Below are positions 1 to 8,638 of a DNA stretch of 64,000 bases, in pieces. The notes beneath the pieces were generated by a model that saw nothing but the letters and a program-made list of their open reading frames with translations, was not told where the DNA came from and ran no database searches. A program made the translations under genes and the position numbers. Location: positions 3,782,001 to 3,846,000 of the forward strand of contig OZ242030.1 in assembly GCA_965205055.1 (NCBI GenBank). Direction: 5' to 3'. This DNA comes from CBDBBY01 sp965205055 (GTDB lineage: Bacteria > Pseudomonadota > Alphaproteobacteria > Rhodobacterales > Rhodobacteraceae). Numbering within the stretch: the first letter of the stretch is position 1; every line of letters starts with the position of its first letter.

Positions 1-966
1 GCGCAGGCAATCATGGATGTGCAGAATTCCGTCCGGGCCGCCGCCCGCATCCTCCGCCAGGACGAAGAGGCAAGTGATTTCCTTTTCGTTCATCAATGCG
101 AGCGCCTCCTCTGCGAGCGCATTCGGCCTGATCGTCAACGGCTCCCGCGTCATGACCTCGTTCGCCCGGTTCTCCAGCAGGCCTGCCATATGGCGTCTCA
201 AGTCGCCGTCGGTGATAATTCCGGTCAGCCGTCCGTCCTCCGAATGAATCCCGACGACGCCGAACCCTTTGCGCGACATTTCCAGCAATGCTTCAGGCAT
301 CGATGCCGACTCGGCCACAAGCGGCACCGAGTCTCCGACATGCATGAGATCGCCGACCTTCGAGAGTCTAAGGCCGAGGCTGCCGCCGGGATGGAACTCG
401 CGGAACAGCATGGGCGTGAACTTGCGGAATTCCATCAACGATACCGCGAGCGCATCCCCGACCGCAAGCGCCATGGACGTGGAGGTCGTCGGCACGATGC
501 CTATGCCGCAGGCTTCTTCGGCGGGCGGCAGCACGACCGCGACGTCCGACTGGGCCTCCAACGTGCTTCCCGATTTCCCGATGATCGCCGCCAAGGGCAG
601 CCGGAGCCGGCTTGCATAGGCGATCAGGTCCGCCAGTTCCGGCGTTTCACCGGAATTGGAAAAAGCGAGCACGGAGTCCGCGGATCCGAGCATCCCGAGA
701 TCGCCGTGGCTTGCCTCCGCGGGATGGACATAATGCGCAGGAGATCCCGTCGACGCGAGCGTCGCCGCGATTTTTCTGGCGATATGCCCGGATTTTCCGA
801 TCCCGGAAACGATTATTCGGCCCTTTGTGCAATACAGGAGCTCGACCGCGTCGCCGAAGCTTCGCCCGATCGTTCGCGACAGCTCGAACAGCGCGTTCGC
901 TTCCGTTTCGATCACGCGCCGCCCGGTCGCCAGAAACGCGTCTTTGCGCGCAGTGCTTAAGTTCAT
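1..966 (-). CDS. kdsD: Arabinose-5-phosphate isomerase, C-terminus cut by window edge
   Basis: Family function: isomerises ribulose-5-phosphate to arabinose-5-phosphate, the first step of KDO synthesis for lipopolysaccharide. The ATG at 966-964 opens a frame that runs 322 codons to base 1 without a stop. A SIS domain carries the motif SGIGKSGHIARK (about residues 54-65), followed by ASHGDLGM and FSNSGETPE, then two CBS domains (about 205-322). The last visible residues, HIHDCLR, match the usual end of KdsD (about 325-330 aa), so only a few codons lie outside the window. The KpsF/GutQ paralogues share this architecture, but no capsule or sugar-alcohol genes are nearby. The ribosome binding site is weak (GAGCAG), so the start is less certain than the identity. 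Confidence 0.93.
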   Translation of the reverse strand, partial: MNLSTARKDAFLATGRRVIETEANALFELSRTIGRSFGDAVELLYCTKGRIIVSGIGKSGHIARKIAATLASTGSPAHYVHPAEASHGDLGMLGSADSVLAFSNSGETPELADLIAYASRLRLPLAAIIGKSGSTLEAQSDVAVVLPPAEEACGIGIVPTTSTSMALAVGDALAVSLMEFRKFTPMLFREFHPGGSLGLRLSKVGDLMHVGDSVPLVAESASMPEALLEMSRKGFGVVGIHSEDGRLTGIITDGDLRRHMAGLLENRANEVMTREPLTIRPNALAEEALALMNEKEITCLFVLAEDAGGGPDGILHIHDCLR

Positions 967-1110
967 GCGGTTATCTGCTCGCCCGGATTTCGCGCGCCGT
1001 TTTCCGATGCGGAAACGGCAATCCCTTCATATCCCAATTCCGCGTCCATGCCATCATGGACCAATAGAAAGTTGATCGCATGAATTCAAACGCCGAACAG
1101 GCTTCGAAAG

Positions 1111-1140
1111 GACGCAGCCGGCAAGGTTCCCGGCTGCATC
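1111..1140. terminator. Hairpin between hydroxylase gene and kdsD, possible terminator
   Basis: An 11-bp inverted repeat (1111-1121 with 1130-1140, one mismatch, 8-nt loop) lies in the 281-bp gap after the hydroxylase stop codon and before the kdsD start. No T-run follows on either strand, so intrinsic termination is uncertain. It could instead be an mRNA-stabilising 3' stem for the upstream gene. The rest of this gap shows nothing else. Confidence 0.35.
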
Positions 1141-1247
1141 GCGGGCGATCCCTCGCAGCCGAAACCTGATCCCGAAATCCGCGGAATTCACTCGATTCCC
1201 TGCGATGAACGCAATTTCCCGGTCTTTCGAGCCGACGGATCGGATAT

Positions 1248-2237
1248 TCACCTCGCATGCATTCTCTTTTTGCGCGACCGCGTCGCGGCTGTAGCTTCGT
1301 CGCTCCCGTCGTGGAACGAGCCGAAAACCTTGTCCCACGGCATTTCGGCCGTTCCGTAATTGCATTCGAAATATCTGTGGTGCAGCTGATGGAAAAAATC
1401 TCCCGCCTCCGCCCGCTTGGTTCCCGACGTCACGATGCCGTCGAATCCGGAATGCGAAAATGCCGGATTCAGTGATTGCGTGTAGAAGTGGAAAAGGACG
1501 TGGACAGGATGGGACGGAACCACGAAATGGATCACCACGGACGAGAAGTACATCAAGTGCTCGACCGGATGCATGGATATGCCTGTCCACGGCCCGATGT
1601 TGATGTTGCGATGATGGAGGGAGTGCGCGAGCCGGTAAAGCGGCGGCCAATGCAGAGCCCTGTGGATCCAATAGAAATGGAAGCTGGACCAGATAGGGAT
1701 GATGATGAACAAAAGCGCGAACCATACCGGATTCGCGCCGAACATGACTTGGGGCGCGTACTCGTTCGCAGCGGCCCACCAATACAGAATCTCGAAGGCG
1801 GTCCATACGGTCGCGCCGGAAGCGAGCGTCCAGAACATGTTGTCGAGGACCTGGTTGCGAAAAGTATAGATGCCATTGTTGCGGGCGAGGTCGCGGGCGT
1901 CGTACTTGAGTTTCTTTCCCTGCGCGGTGAACGAGTAGAACCATAGGTGAAGCCCGCCTGCGACGAGAAAGAGCAGGGCGAGGTTGCGCAGCCAAATCTG
2001 CGCCGTCCAGTCCAATGCGAGCACCCGCATGCTGCTCCAGTCCGGTTGGAGCCAATAGAACACGGCCCAAGCAATCGCGAATTCCAGCGTGACCGCTCCG
2101 GCAGCCAGCCAATAGCTTGAAATCCACTTCAGCCACTCCAAAGGCTTGGGCGGCCAGCTCAATATGGGAGAAACGGGAATCGGAAGATCAGGATGGTAGT
2201 TCCAGTCGCTGTTTCCGCTTTTGTTCTCGAGTGCCAT
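1248..2237 (-). CDS. Sterol desaturase / fatty acid hydroxylase family protein
   Basis: Predicted 329-aa integral membrane di-iron oxygenase of the fatty acid hydroxylase superfamily (ERG3/ERG25/CrtZ type). Four histidine clusters that would bind the iron pair are visible in order: HFYWIHRALH, HSLHH, HPVEH and HQLHH. Several hydrophobic segments surround them (for example near residues 55-75 and 90-110). The start is the ATG at 2237, chosen because GGAGG lies 7-8 nt upstream; an in-frame start 28 codons further upstream has no such site. The substrate cannot be read from the sequence: sterols, hopanoids, carotenoids, ornithine lipids and fatty acids are all used in this family. The neighbours do not narrow it. 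Confidence 0.88.
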   Translation of the reverse strand: MALENKSGNSDWNYHPDLPIPVSPILSWPPKPLEWLKWISSYWLAAGAVTLEFAIAWAVFYWLQPDWSSMRVLALDWTAQIWLRNLALLFLVAGGLHLWFYSFTAQGKKLKYDARDLARNNGIYTFRNQVLDNMFWTLASGATVWTAFEILYWWAAANEYAPQVMFGANPVWFALLFIIIPIWSSFHFYWIHRALHWPPLYRLAHSLHHRNINIGPWTGISMHPVEHLMYFSSVVIHFVVPSHPVHVLFHFYTQSLNPAFSHSGFDGIVTSGTKRAEAGDFFHQLHHRYFECNYGTAEMPWDKVFGSFHDGSDEATAATRSRKKRMHAR

Positions 2238-2824
2238 GTTTGCCTCCAACGGGACGTCGGGCGTCTCGACGCCGATGGTGTCGGGAAGTCCGCCGCCATG
2301 CTGACGCAATCGATCCAACAATCGTGCTTTCAGCCTGCGTGAATTTGCATCTCGTTCGATAGTTCCGAGGCAATATAGATCAAACTCGGATAGAAATAAT
2401 TACATTTGTTTGAGCAAGCGATAAATTCCCGGCGCGGGTTGGTCAGACGCGTCCGAGGCGAAATGCTTCAAGTGGGTTTGCGGCGAATGGGCGTTCGATG
2501 AGTTGACGGCGATCCGAGTTGGATAAAGCCGACATCGACTCGCCGTGATCCAGTTTATGCTTCCCTCCATTCAAATGCGGATGAAGCTTGATGCGGAACT
2601 GCGGCGGTTCCGCGCCAACGGTGCAGGGTCGCACCAGTTTCGCAATCGGCAAACGCGGGCTTTCAGCGTATCGATGGAATGGCTTACAATGTTTCGACGG
2701 CAGCGCTTGCTGCGGATACATTCCAGAACCGGAATTATGCGCGATGCGGCAACGGGTTTTTCATTGCGGCCGATTATACAGTCATCCGGAGCCAACCATT
2801 GCGGATATCGAAAGGGTGCAACCG
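2238..2824. other. Intergenic region, no gene seen
   Basis: This 587-bp gap separates two divergent genes, the hydroxylase (minus) and the NERD helicase (plus), so promoters for both should lie here. The part around 2370-2430 is AT-rich. No convincing coding frame, RNA gene or repeat was found. Confidence 0.5.
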
Positions 2825-4588
2825 ATGGCGAAAATGATTCCCTCCCGAATCCTTGATGCAAACGTCAGCACTGCGGAGGCGAAGGTATTCAATCGTTTCG
2901 AAAGCGACCCCCAAACCGAAGGCTGGACGGTGCTGCACTCGTTGGGCCTCGCCCGCCGCGAGGCGGGACCGTACGGAGAGATCGATTTCGTCGTCATCAT
3001 CCCTGGGGAAGGGATCGTATGCCTCGAGGTCAAAGGCGGCAGGGTGACATGCGAAGACGGAACTTGGCGCACGAAGGATCGGAAAGGGAAGGTTTCCGTC
3101 CTGAAGAAAAGCCCTTTCCTTCAGTCGCGAGAATCCATGTTCGCTTTGAAAGACACTCTGAAAGACAAATTTGGTTTCGGGTCGTCCGAACACGATGTTC
3201 CGATGAGCTGCGGCGTGGTGTTCACCGACGTGGTTTGCCCGCCGAAATCGACCGAGTTCGAACGTTGCGACGTCATCGACCACGGCGACCTCAAGAAACC
3301 GATCTCCAAATCCATGATGCGCCTTGCGCGCGCCAGGCTGCGCGAGCACCAGCGGGGCCGCGGCCCGCGGGAGCCGGATGCTTCGACGGTGACTTCAATC
3401 AGAAACTTCTTTCGGCCGAACTTCGATCTGATCGAAACGAAAGCCGTTTCAATCGGGCGAAGCGAGCGAAAACTCATCAGCTTGACGGAAGAGCAATACG
3501 AAAGGCTGGACGAGCTTGAGGCCAATCCGAGGTGCTTGTTCGAAGGGGCCGCCGGCACCGGGAAAACGCTTCTGGCGATTGAATTCGCTCGGCGAGCAAG
3601 CCTGAACGGGCAGAGGATCGCTCTTCTCTGCTTCAACAGATTGCTGAGCGAGGAACTGAAAGCCAAAACCGACGATACCGAAATCTATGCCGGTACATGG
3701 CATGGCCTCGCGAAGGAGCACATTCTGAGGAGCAGCCTCGCGGACGAGTTTAAGAACGAGGAAGAGGAAATTACGGATAACGATAGCCGCAACCGTTTTT
3801 TCAACGAGCTTCACCCGACGTATCACGAACTGGCGCTGCATGACCTCGGCGCTCAGTTCGACGTTGTCGTGATGGACGAAGCGCAAGATGTTTGCAGAAA
3901 TGGCCACTTCAATTCGTTGAACCTCATGTTGAAGGGCGGCTTGGCCGAAGGTCGCTGGGCGATATTCGGCGACTTCACGCGCCAAGCGCTGTACGGAAAT
4001 AGGATTGATCCGGCGACATTGTTGGAGGAGCATGACTGCCATTTTGCCAGAGCGCGGTTGAAGCGCAATTGCAGGAACACGAAGCTGATCGCAGAAGCGA
4101 CAGTGCAGGCGTCAGGATTCGAGGATTCGCCGTATTCATTCAGTGATGAAGACGGGCTTCCAGTTGATTTTCGGTCATGGATACCTCCGCAAAGCGCGAA
4201 GGAGGCGTTGGAGACCGTCATTGAGAGATTGCTCAAGGACGGGATGCAGATCAGCGACATCGTGGTCCTGGCTCCGCACAAATTGGAAAAGACGAGCTTG
4301 GCCGGAACAGAGCGCATCTTGAAATATCCGTTGCAGGATATTTCGCGGGGAGGCGCCGACGCCGAAACGGCGCTCAGATTTTCGACAGCGCATTCGTTCA
4401 AGGGTCTCGAGAGTCCAGTGGCGATCCTGCTGGATTTCGACGAGTTCAAGAGCAGCGAACCGCAGTCGGTGCTGTATGTCGCCATGTCCCGGGCGAGGAG
4501 CTTGCTGGTGTTCCTTTCATCCCAAGAAGGGATCGCGAAGCTCAGGGAATTGATCAAAACCGATCCGCCAACCAGCAATTCTCATTGA
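2825..4588 (+). CDS. NERD nuclease domain / superfamily I (UvrD-like) helicase fusion
   Basis: Predicted 587-aa protein. An N-terminal NERD (nuclease-related) domain spans about residues 15-120 and includes YGEIDFVVI and CLEVKGG, the acidic/EVK residues expected of this PD-(D/E)xK-like fold. A superfamily I helicase core follows, with Walker A GAAGTGKT (about 240-248), Walker B VVVMDEAQD (about 346-354) and a late motif AHSFKGLE (motif V/VI region). NERD-helicase proteins are thought to act on nucleic acids and are often found in accessory or defence contexts; the role of this one is not known. The start at 2825 is preceded by AAAGGG with 8-nt spacing; a longer open frame upstream lacks similarity to the family. 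It is not obviously in an operon. Confidence 0.85.
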   Translation: MAKMIPSRILDANVSTAEAKVFNRFESDPQTEGWTVLHSLGLARREAGPYGEIDFVVIIPGEGIVCLEVKGGRVTCEDGTWRTKDRKGKVSVLKKSPFLQSRESMFALKDTLKDKFGFGSSEHDVPMSCGVVFTDVVCPPKSTEFERCDVIDHGDLKKPISKSMMRLARARLREHQRGRGPREPDASTVTSIRNFFRPNFDLIETKAVSIGRSERKLISLTEEQYERLDELEANPRCLFEGAAGTGKTLLAIEFARRASLNGQRIALLCFNRLLSEELKAKTDDTEIYAGTWHGLAKEHILRSSLADEFKNEEEEITDNDSRNRFFNELHPTYHELALHDLGAQFDVVVMDEAQDVCRNGHFNSLNLMLKGGLAEGRWAIFGDFTRQALYGNRIDPATLLEEHDCHFARARLKRNCRNTKLIAEATVQASGFEDSPYSFSDEDGLPVDFRSWIPPQSAKEALETVIERLLKDGMQISDIVVLAPHKLEKTSLAGTERILKYPLQDISRGGADAETALRFSTAHSFKGLESPVAILLDFDEFKSSEPQSVLYVAMSRARSLLVFLSSQEGIAKLRELIKTDPPTSNSH

Positions 4589-4960
4589 GCAATTTCCATC
4601 GAAACGAAGCCAGGACGACTTCGCTCAATCTAACCTCTGAAGATGCAATCAACACGGTTCTGGCGCTCGCCCCGCGTCTGCGAAATCGGACAGGTTGCAA
4701 GCAATGCGCGGACGGCGGGCCTTGCAATGTTTCACCGAAGAGGCGGCTTTCCCCATCCGCGGTGCGATCCGAGCCTCGTCAGCACGAGATTCCGTTCTTT
4801 GCCTTTGCGCCGTCGATCAGGAGGTTTGCGCATGCCGCGAGCTTGGCGGCATCGCTGAACGAGGCGATGCGCATGAGGCTGAAAACGGCGGCAGACCGCA
4901 GGGGCGCCCGAGAACAGCACAGGCCGAGTTCAGGTGCGCAGGATAACGATATTCCGCAAA
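4589..4960. other. Convergent intergenic region, no gene seen
   Basis: A 372-bp gap lies between the converging helicase and TerB-like genes. Open frames here have no ribosome binding site and no recognisable product. No clear terminator hairpin was seen. Confidence 0.45.
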
Positions 4961-5797
4961 TCAACGAACGCTTACTTTGTTTTTGCGGCGTCGGCGAAAC
5001 ACGCCGCTCCAAAAGTCTCGAACTTGGGATTTGGCATTTTCGACCAGTGTAGGTTTTGCTTGGTTCAGCCGTTCCTCAATCCACTTCACAATGAATGCGC
5101 CTTGATTATCAATCGTGTCGTTGGAATGCAGAACTCGATCAAGGAATTTCTTGATTTCTTCAGCCATGGATTCATAATTGCAGTCCGGATTCTCCTTTTT
5201 AAACTTTATCAGATTGTCCGTAAGCTCTACGATATCGAAAGATTCGATGTTGTTTTCAACGTCGACAAGAGCGGTTCGGATGAATTCTTCCGAATAACCC
5301 CATTCTTCAACGAAATATTCATGGATGCATTCGCGTTCCGCATCCGAAATGACCCTGTCCGAAAACGCTATCGTCAAACCAAGCGGCGCCAGAAAATCAA
5401 ACAGGCCGACCGCAAGCACGTCCATCGGCGTGTTGATCCATTTCGGTATGACGTCTATCTTGTCGTCCTTTCCGCTGGAAAAGTATCTGCTGATGCCGAA
5501 ATAGGCCAAGGACGAGGCGGCCCCTGCAGCAATCACCCAGCCTATGGGAGTGACCGCGGTTCCCAATCCGAGGAATCCAAGCACGCCGGTTGCGGGAAAC
5601 AGCGCGCCGGCGACAAGCGAGGACTTCGCAATGAACATGCCCGCGCCGGCTGCTCCGATAGTATCGGCCGCTTTGAGCATTTTCCCCAGATTTTTCTTCC
5701 TTCGCAAGGATTCGAATGCGTCCTCGCCGATTCCAAGCTTCTTCTTGAACGCATAGGTGTTTTCAATGACTGAATCTACATCTTCGAAGTCCGCCAT
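4961..5797 (-). CDS. TerB-like domain protein with central membrane segments
   Basis: Predicted 278-aa protein. Residues about 44-76 and 80-106 are small-residue-rich hydrophobic stretches that could form a membrane hairpin. A TerB/DjlA-type helical domain follows (about 125-210) with the typical acidic SDAERECIHEYF motif. The C-terminus is basic (RRRRKNK). The ATG at 5797 is preceded by GGAG at good spacing and is preferred over an upstream TTG at 5872. TerB-fold proteins are linked to tellurite resistance, membrane stress and phage-related systems; the specific function here is unknown. Codon use is more AT-rich than in the housekeeping genes. Confidence 0.7.
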   Translation of the reverse strand: MADFEDVDSVIENTYAFKKKLGIGEDAFESLRRKKNLGKMLKAADTIGAAGAGMFIAKSSLVAGALFPATGVLGFLGLGTAVTPIGWVIAAGAASSLAYFGISRYFSSGKDDKIDVIPKWINTPMDVLAVGLFDFLAPLGLTIAFSDRVISDAERECIHEYFVEEWGYSEEFIRTALVDVENNIESFDIVELTDNLIKFKKENPDCNYESMAEEIKKFLDRVLHSNDTIDNQGAFIVKWIEERLNQAKPTLVENAKSQVRDFWSGVFRRRRKNKVSVR

Positions 5798-6377
5798 GAT
5801 TTTCTCCGATTTTGACGCGAGTTCAGCCCGAAATTTCCATGAATGAAGGATTTCGTCTGCATCGAAGCGCAATGCGAGTCGGAATTTTTGACTTGTGCTC
5901 GGAGTGTGCGCAGTTGATGGCTGTCATTTGGATTCCGCCGTGTCGTCCAGGCCGCGCCGATGCCTGCGCCCCAGTAGCGGCCCGGGTCAGTGCAATAGGT
6001 ACTCGATTTTCAAATAGGCAACGCGTTGGGCAACTTCAAGACTGCCGTATCGTTGGAAAAATCAATGCAATTTTCGTTTTCATGCGAAATCGGGCTGCAC
6101 GCAGTTCGAATTGGCGCGGCTGAGTTCAGCTCTTTCCCTGCCAACGGAGTCGTCGGCGTTCTGGTTTCGAGATCGTGTTCGATTTGAAGCTCGGCTGGCG
6201 CGACCATATCAAATCCCTCGAACGCATTGGCGGCGAAGCAACATGGCTTTTCAACGATAATTCTTGCATCAGCGCTTCGCGCGCCATGCCGTCTGTTGGG
6301 TCAAGTGCCGCCGCCGACCTTGATGTGATGTAACACCGATATGGTTGTTCGAAAGCGTGAACCGGTCAACGACCTGG
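5798..6377. other. Intergenic region, no gene seen
   Basis: A 580-bp stretch between the TerB-like gene start and the end of the transporter operon. Short open frames exist on both strands but none has a plausible start signal or recognisable product. No repeat or RNA gene was found. Confidence 0.45.
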
Positions 6378-7532
6378 TCAGCCTTTGACTGCGCCCGCCG
6401 TCAAGCCGCTGACAATCTGCCTCTGGAAAACCAATACAAGAAAGAACAAAGGTGCCGTAATCGAGACCGCCGCGGCAACGGCGACGACTTGATCGGTCGT
6501 TGTGGTCTCGCGGTTGAACAACCCGGTGATCGCAGGGACCATCGTCTGGTTCTGCGCATCGAGAAGCAACGACGTAACCAGGAAATCGTTGTATCCGAGC
6601 AGGAAGCTGAACAGTCCGGTGGTGATGACGCCTGGCCACATGACCGGCATGATCACTCGCCGGAACGCTCCAAAATGGCTGCAACCGTCTACGCGCGCGG
6701 CTTCGTCGAGTTCTCTTGGAATATTTTGGAAGAACGAGCGCAACATCCAAATGGTGAATGGCTGATTGATCGCGACCAGCACCGCGATTACGGCGAATGG
6801 CTTGCCGTAAAGCGTTGGCGCATTGTCGCCGAGGATGGGCGCCAGCCATTCAGCAGAGCGAATGAACACCGGAAGATAGCCCGCCACCAGCACGGAGTGC
6901 GGCAGCGCGCGGAACACCAGTGCCGCGATGAGAATCCAGAATGACAGTTGCGAGGACGAACGCGCAAGCCCGTACCCGGCCAACGTGCCGACCGTAAGCG
7001 ATACGGCGACGACGCCGGCCGTTACGATTAGTGAATTCTCAAAGTTGTTGATGAAGTTCCGATCAATCCAGACCGTTTTGTAATGCTCGGTCGTAAAGCC
7101 AACTGCCGTTCGACCAAGAGCTCCGGATGCCGGATTCAGGAAATCAAGAACCAGCGGCATTATCCCGAAGAAAACGATGACGAAGCTCAGAACCAGCGCC
7201 CCGGCGCCGATGATCCAAGCCAAAGAGGTATTGGGTCCGAGCTTTCCCGATCCTACGGTCTTGGGAAGGGTCCGAACCGCCAGGTAAATGGCGGCACCGA
7301 TGATGGACAGTCCGAGCACGATGTCCAATACGGAAAACCCTTTGCCCGCATCGCGCGTAACCGGGCCGAATATTACGTTCAGAGCGTTTCCGTGGAATGA
7401 ATCCACGGGAAGCTTCACGCTCATCACGGTGATCCAGAAGATTGGAAATGCCGCGACAAGGCACCAGAGTGCAAGGAATCCTGCGGAGGAAATTCGAAGG
7501 GAAAACGGCTGGCGCAGTGCGCGAGACGTCAT
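6378..7532 (-). CDS. Carbohydrate ABC transporter permease (MalG-type)
   Basis: Predicted 384-aa inner-membrane permease of the CUT1 sugar transporter class. Multiple transmembrane segments are visible, starting with ISSAGFLALWCLVAAFPIFW near residue 15. The cytoplasmic EAA loop that docks the ATPase reads EAARVDG followed by VIMPVMWPG (about residues 280-305). There is a long insertion after the first segment, as in other MalG-type subunits with an extra helix pair. The start overlaps the stop of the upstream permease by 4 nt (ATGA at 7529-7532), indicating translational coupling. It is the last gene of a three-gene operon with no ATPase gene attached. Confidence 0.9.
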   Translation of the reverse strand: MTSRALRQPFSLRISSAGFLALWCLVAAFPIFWITVMSVKLPVDSFHGNALNVIFGPVTRDAGKGFSVLDIVLGLSIIGAAIYLAVRTLPKTVGSGKLGPNTSLAWIIGAGALVLSFVIVFFGIMPLVLDFLNPASGALGRTAVGFTTEHYKTVWIDRNFINNFENSLIVTAGVVAVSLTVGTLAGYGLARSSSQLSFWILIAALVFRALPHSVLVAGYLPVFIRSAEWLAPILGDNAPTLYGKPFAVIAVLVAINQPFTIWMLRSFFQNIPRELDEAARVDGCSHFGAFRRVIMPVMWPGVITTGLFSFLLGYNDFLVTSLLLDAQNQTMVPAITGLFNRETTTTDQVVAVAAAVSITAPLFFLVLVFQRQIVSGLTAGAVKG

Positions 7533-8557
7533 ATCAGCGCTCCTCGCTTGTGATCGCGCCAAGTGCGCCGAAGCAGCGGTACCAGGATGATGACGACGCC
7601 GATCATCGTCAGCATTGCCGAAGCGGACGCTCGGCTGATCGCGCGGTTGCCTGCATCGTCGGGGATCAGGAATTCGTAAGTCATCCACTGGAGCGAAATC
7701 ACATAGCTCTGCGACGAGAAGCCCACGACCTCTTCAAACACTCTGTAGCTGTCCATCAGATGGATGATGGAAACGAAAATGATCAGCGGCATCAGGTGCG
7801 CGACCACGACGTAACGCAGGCGTTGCCACCTGCTGGCTCCGTCCACCACGGCGCTGTCCAAGGTATCCTGGTTGACGGTTTGCAGCCCTGCATAGAATAT
7901 GATCGCCGCGAACGGCGCGATATGCCAAACGCGATAAGTCATCATCAAGGTTTCGATTGTCCAAGCCTGCGCGAAAAACGACAGATCGCGCCCCAGCCAG
8001 TACTCAAGCCACGACGTGATGATTCCATCTCCTCTGAAAAGCCAGTTGATGGAAAGCGCGCCGATGACCGGCGTGATGATGAACGGAAGCAGGGAGACGA
8101 AAATGACCGGGCCCTTGACGACGGGAGTCGCGTTGTTGATGGTCAGGGCGATCGCCATCCCGAGAACCAAGGCGAATGGCAAGGTAATGAAGGTGAAAGT
8201 CAAGGTGAAGCGCAGCGCCTTCCAGAAGTCTATGGATTGCAAACCGCCGAAATCGAATGACTTCACGGATTCCCAAGCGCGACCGAACTCAAGGACGTTC
8301 GCGTAGCTCTGAAACCCCACCCAGCTTGTTTTCGTGATTATGTTGCCGTTCTCATCCAGCCTTGGAACCGACTTCTGCTCGACATTGCAGATCGGATTGA
8401 CGAACCCCGGCGAGCAAACCTCAACCTCGACAGTGTCGTAGACGGGCTGCTCGATTTGAAAACTTTGGATGAGAACAGCGACAAGCGGGTACGCGATGAA
8501 GACCAGCATCATGAACAAGGACGGGCCGACGAACGCAATGAAGGTACGGAATTTCAC
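7529..8557 (-). CDS. Carbohydrate ABC transporter permease (MalF-type)
   Basis: Predicted 342-aa permease, the partner of the MalG-type subunit. The first transmembrane helix is at residues about 8-30. A periplasmic segment of about 60 residues follows, containing two cysteines (VCSPGFVNPIC) that could form a disulfide. The EAA-type loop is a variant, SAVVDGASRWQRLRYVVV (about 250-270). The gene begins 81 nt after the binding-protein gene, and a strong stem-loop lies in that gap. Substrate unknown; likely a sugar or sugar derivative by family. Confidence 0.9.
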   Translation of the reverse strand: MKFRTFIAFVGPSLFMMLVFIAYPLVAVLIQSFQIEQPVYDTVEVEVCSPGFVNPICNVEQKSVPRLDENGNIITKTSWVGFQSYANVLEFGRAWESVKSFDFGGLQSIDFWKALRFTLTFTFITLPFALVLGMAIALTINNATPVVKGPVIFVSLLPFIITPVIGALSINWLFRGDGIITSWLEYWLGRDLSFFAQAWTIETLMMTYRVWHIAPFAAIIFYAGLQTVNQDTLDSAVVDGASRWQRLRYVVVAHLMPLIIFVSIIHLMDSYRVFEEVVGFSSQSYVISLQWMTYEFLIPDDAGNRAISRASASAMLTMIGVVIILVPLLRRTWRDHKRGALI

Positions 8558-8593
8558 GATGCGCTCCCCAACGAGACTTGGAAAGGTAGGCGG

Positions 8594-8627
8594 ACCGGCG
8601 GGAGAGCGGAAATTGCTCTCCCCCGGT
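8594..8627 (-). promoter_or_regulatory. Stem-loop between binding-protein and permease genes
   Basis: GGGAGAGC (8600-8607) pairs perfectly with GCTCTCCC (8615-8622), and an outer ACCGG/CCGGT adds five pairs around a single bulged C. No T-run follows. Such intercistronic stems in transporter operons are known to stabilise the upstream mRNA or partly terminate transcription, so that more binding protein than permease is made. That role is an inference here. Confidence 0.65.
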
Positions 8628-8638
8628 GAACCTCGCTG

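Noticed and set aside
1054..2136. Long open frame antisense/out of frame with the hydroxylase gene
   Set aside because: It overlaps the hydroxylase in another frame, and its translation lacks any family pattern; the histidine-motif frame explains the region.
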